A stretch of 64,000 nucleotides of DNA from positions 4,583,177 through 4,647,176 of the forward strand of contig RPFO01000027.1 of NCBI GenBank assembly GCA_009746045.1, given 5' to 3'. The stretch is from Mesostigma viride (Eukaryota; Streptophyta; Mesostigmatophyceae; Mesostigmatales; Mesostigmataceae). Every line of letters starts with the position of its first letter. Positions within the stretch are counted from its first letter, which is position 1. The notes beneath the pieces are model-generated. The model searched no databases and was not told where the DNA came from. It saw only the letters and a program-made list of their open reading frames with translations. This document shows, piece after piece, positions 63,291 through 64,000 of the stretch. The position numbers and the translations under genes were made by a program.

Positions 63291-63842
63291 CATGAGTTGA
63301 GCATGAAGGAGCTAAGGTTATCATCGAGTGGTGGCACCGCGCGATTGGCCCCGTGCAGGAGGGGGGGAGCGCGCAGGGGGAAGGACAGCGCACAGGAAGT
63401 CCCGTGGGGGCCGGCTCTACGTAAGATTGTGGTTGGGTTACTATTGCGACACATGTATCGCATAGGAACCATGTACTTCTCATGTACTTCATTATGTTAC
63501 TCATGTACTGCTCATGGACGACTCACGTATGAAGGGTACCTTCACTGGTATCCCGTGAAGTGCTGTCATGCTATTTTACTCTGACTTCTACAGTTGCGAT
63601 TGCGTGGTGCTGGCTGGCGCTGCAACAGCCCCCTCACCGCAGCGTGGCAGAATTGTGTCTTGACTCTGTGCCAGCACCTTGAGCGCGCTCATGTGTGGAG
63701 AAGGGGTCGACTTTGCCAAGTGGTCACAGGTCCATGATGGCCAACGCAGCACGTGATGATAAACCCACATTGCGCGTGCTTGGAGATGGCGCTCTACCGC
63801 ACTGCCATGACTTTACTCCTACGACTACACTGCTATGTAATA
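63291..63842. other. No exon recognised
   Basis: Upstream side of the spliced gene. No open stretch shows helical-repeat character, and no start codon or promoter was identified. Confidence 0.4.
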
Positions 63843-64000
63843 CCATATTACTGTAAAACCGATACTACAGTAGCACACTGTATTACTGTAAAACCGATAC
63901 TACAATAGCATACTATATTACTATAAAACCGATACTACAGTAGCATACTATATTACTATAAAACCGATACTACAGTAGCACACTATACTACAGTAAAACC
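63843..64000. repeat. 35-bp tandem repeat (about 4.5 units)
   Basis: TAAAACCGATACTACAGTAG units at a 35-bp period, continuing past the window edge. Confidence 0.95.

Overview
This is a nuclear window from a eukaryote. It has one spliced gene of at least 18 exons with GT-AG introns, L1-like non-LTR retrotransposons, a Ty3/gypsy retrotransposon with a chromodomain-like tail, and a very high load of simple and tandem repeats. A flagellate green alga or similar protist seems most likely, from the GC-rich coding style and the flagellate-type look of the spliced gene. The sequence does not prove a taxon. A run of N (23877-24000) and homopolymer indels between duplicate copies show a draft, error-bearing assembly.

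Positions 1-6716 are stacked retrotransposons. A minus-strand LINE (copy A, about 592-6362) is split by a plus-strand element of about 1.98 kb (1756-3731) that carries only an ORF1 protein and has an 11-bp target-site duplication. Two more LINE 3' ends (copies B and C) follow. Copy C is split at 6716/39612 by one LTR retrotransposon of 32.9 kb.

That LTR element (6717-39611) has LTRs of 573 and 571 bp, differing only by a few substitutions and two 1-nt indels, and a perfect 5-bp target duplication GTAAG. Its left inner arm carries a leader and a small ORF with an RNase H1/viroplasmin-type hybrid-binding domain. Its right inner arm (30451-39040) carries decayed gag, protease, RT, RNase H, integrase and chromodomain-like segments and a GC-rich accessory region. 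Between the arms lie more than 20 kb of inserted DNA. Much of this (9722-29620) is bounded by 16-bp inverted ends starting with CACTA and by motif-dense subterminal regions, which suggests a giant non-autonomous CACTA-like element. Inside it are an old 2-kb segmental duplication, another LINE fragment, a 1.5-kb TCCC tract, and a near-identical 3.46-kb duplication flanking the sequence gap. Each of those two copies has an ORF1 gene, a hairpin satellite and a 50-bp minisatellite.

Positions 39612-41369 hold LINE remnants and simple repeats. From 41370 to 63175 (minus strand) runs one gene of 18 recognised exons, coding for about 1,540 residues: armadillo-like repeats, a Ser/Pro-rich linker and a conserved C-terminal part. 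I see no 5' end for it. The most striking observation is that its introns carry serial, decayed copies of the adjoining exon ends together with the splice site. I call these 'exon-boundary echoes'. They occur beside most exons, on the donor side, the acceptor side, or both.
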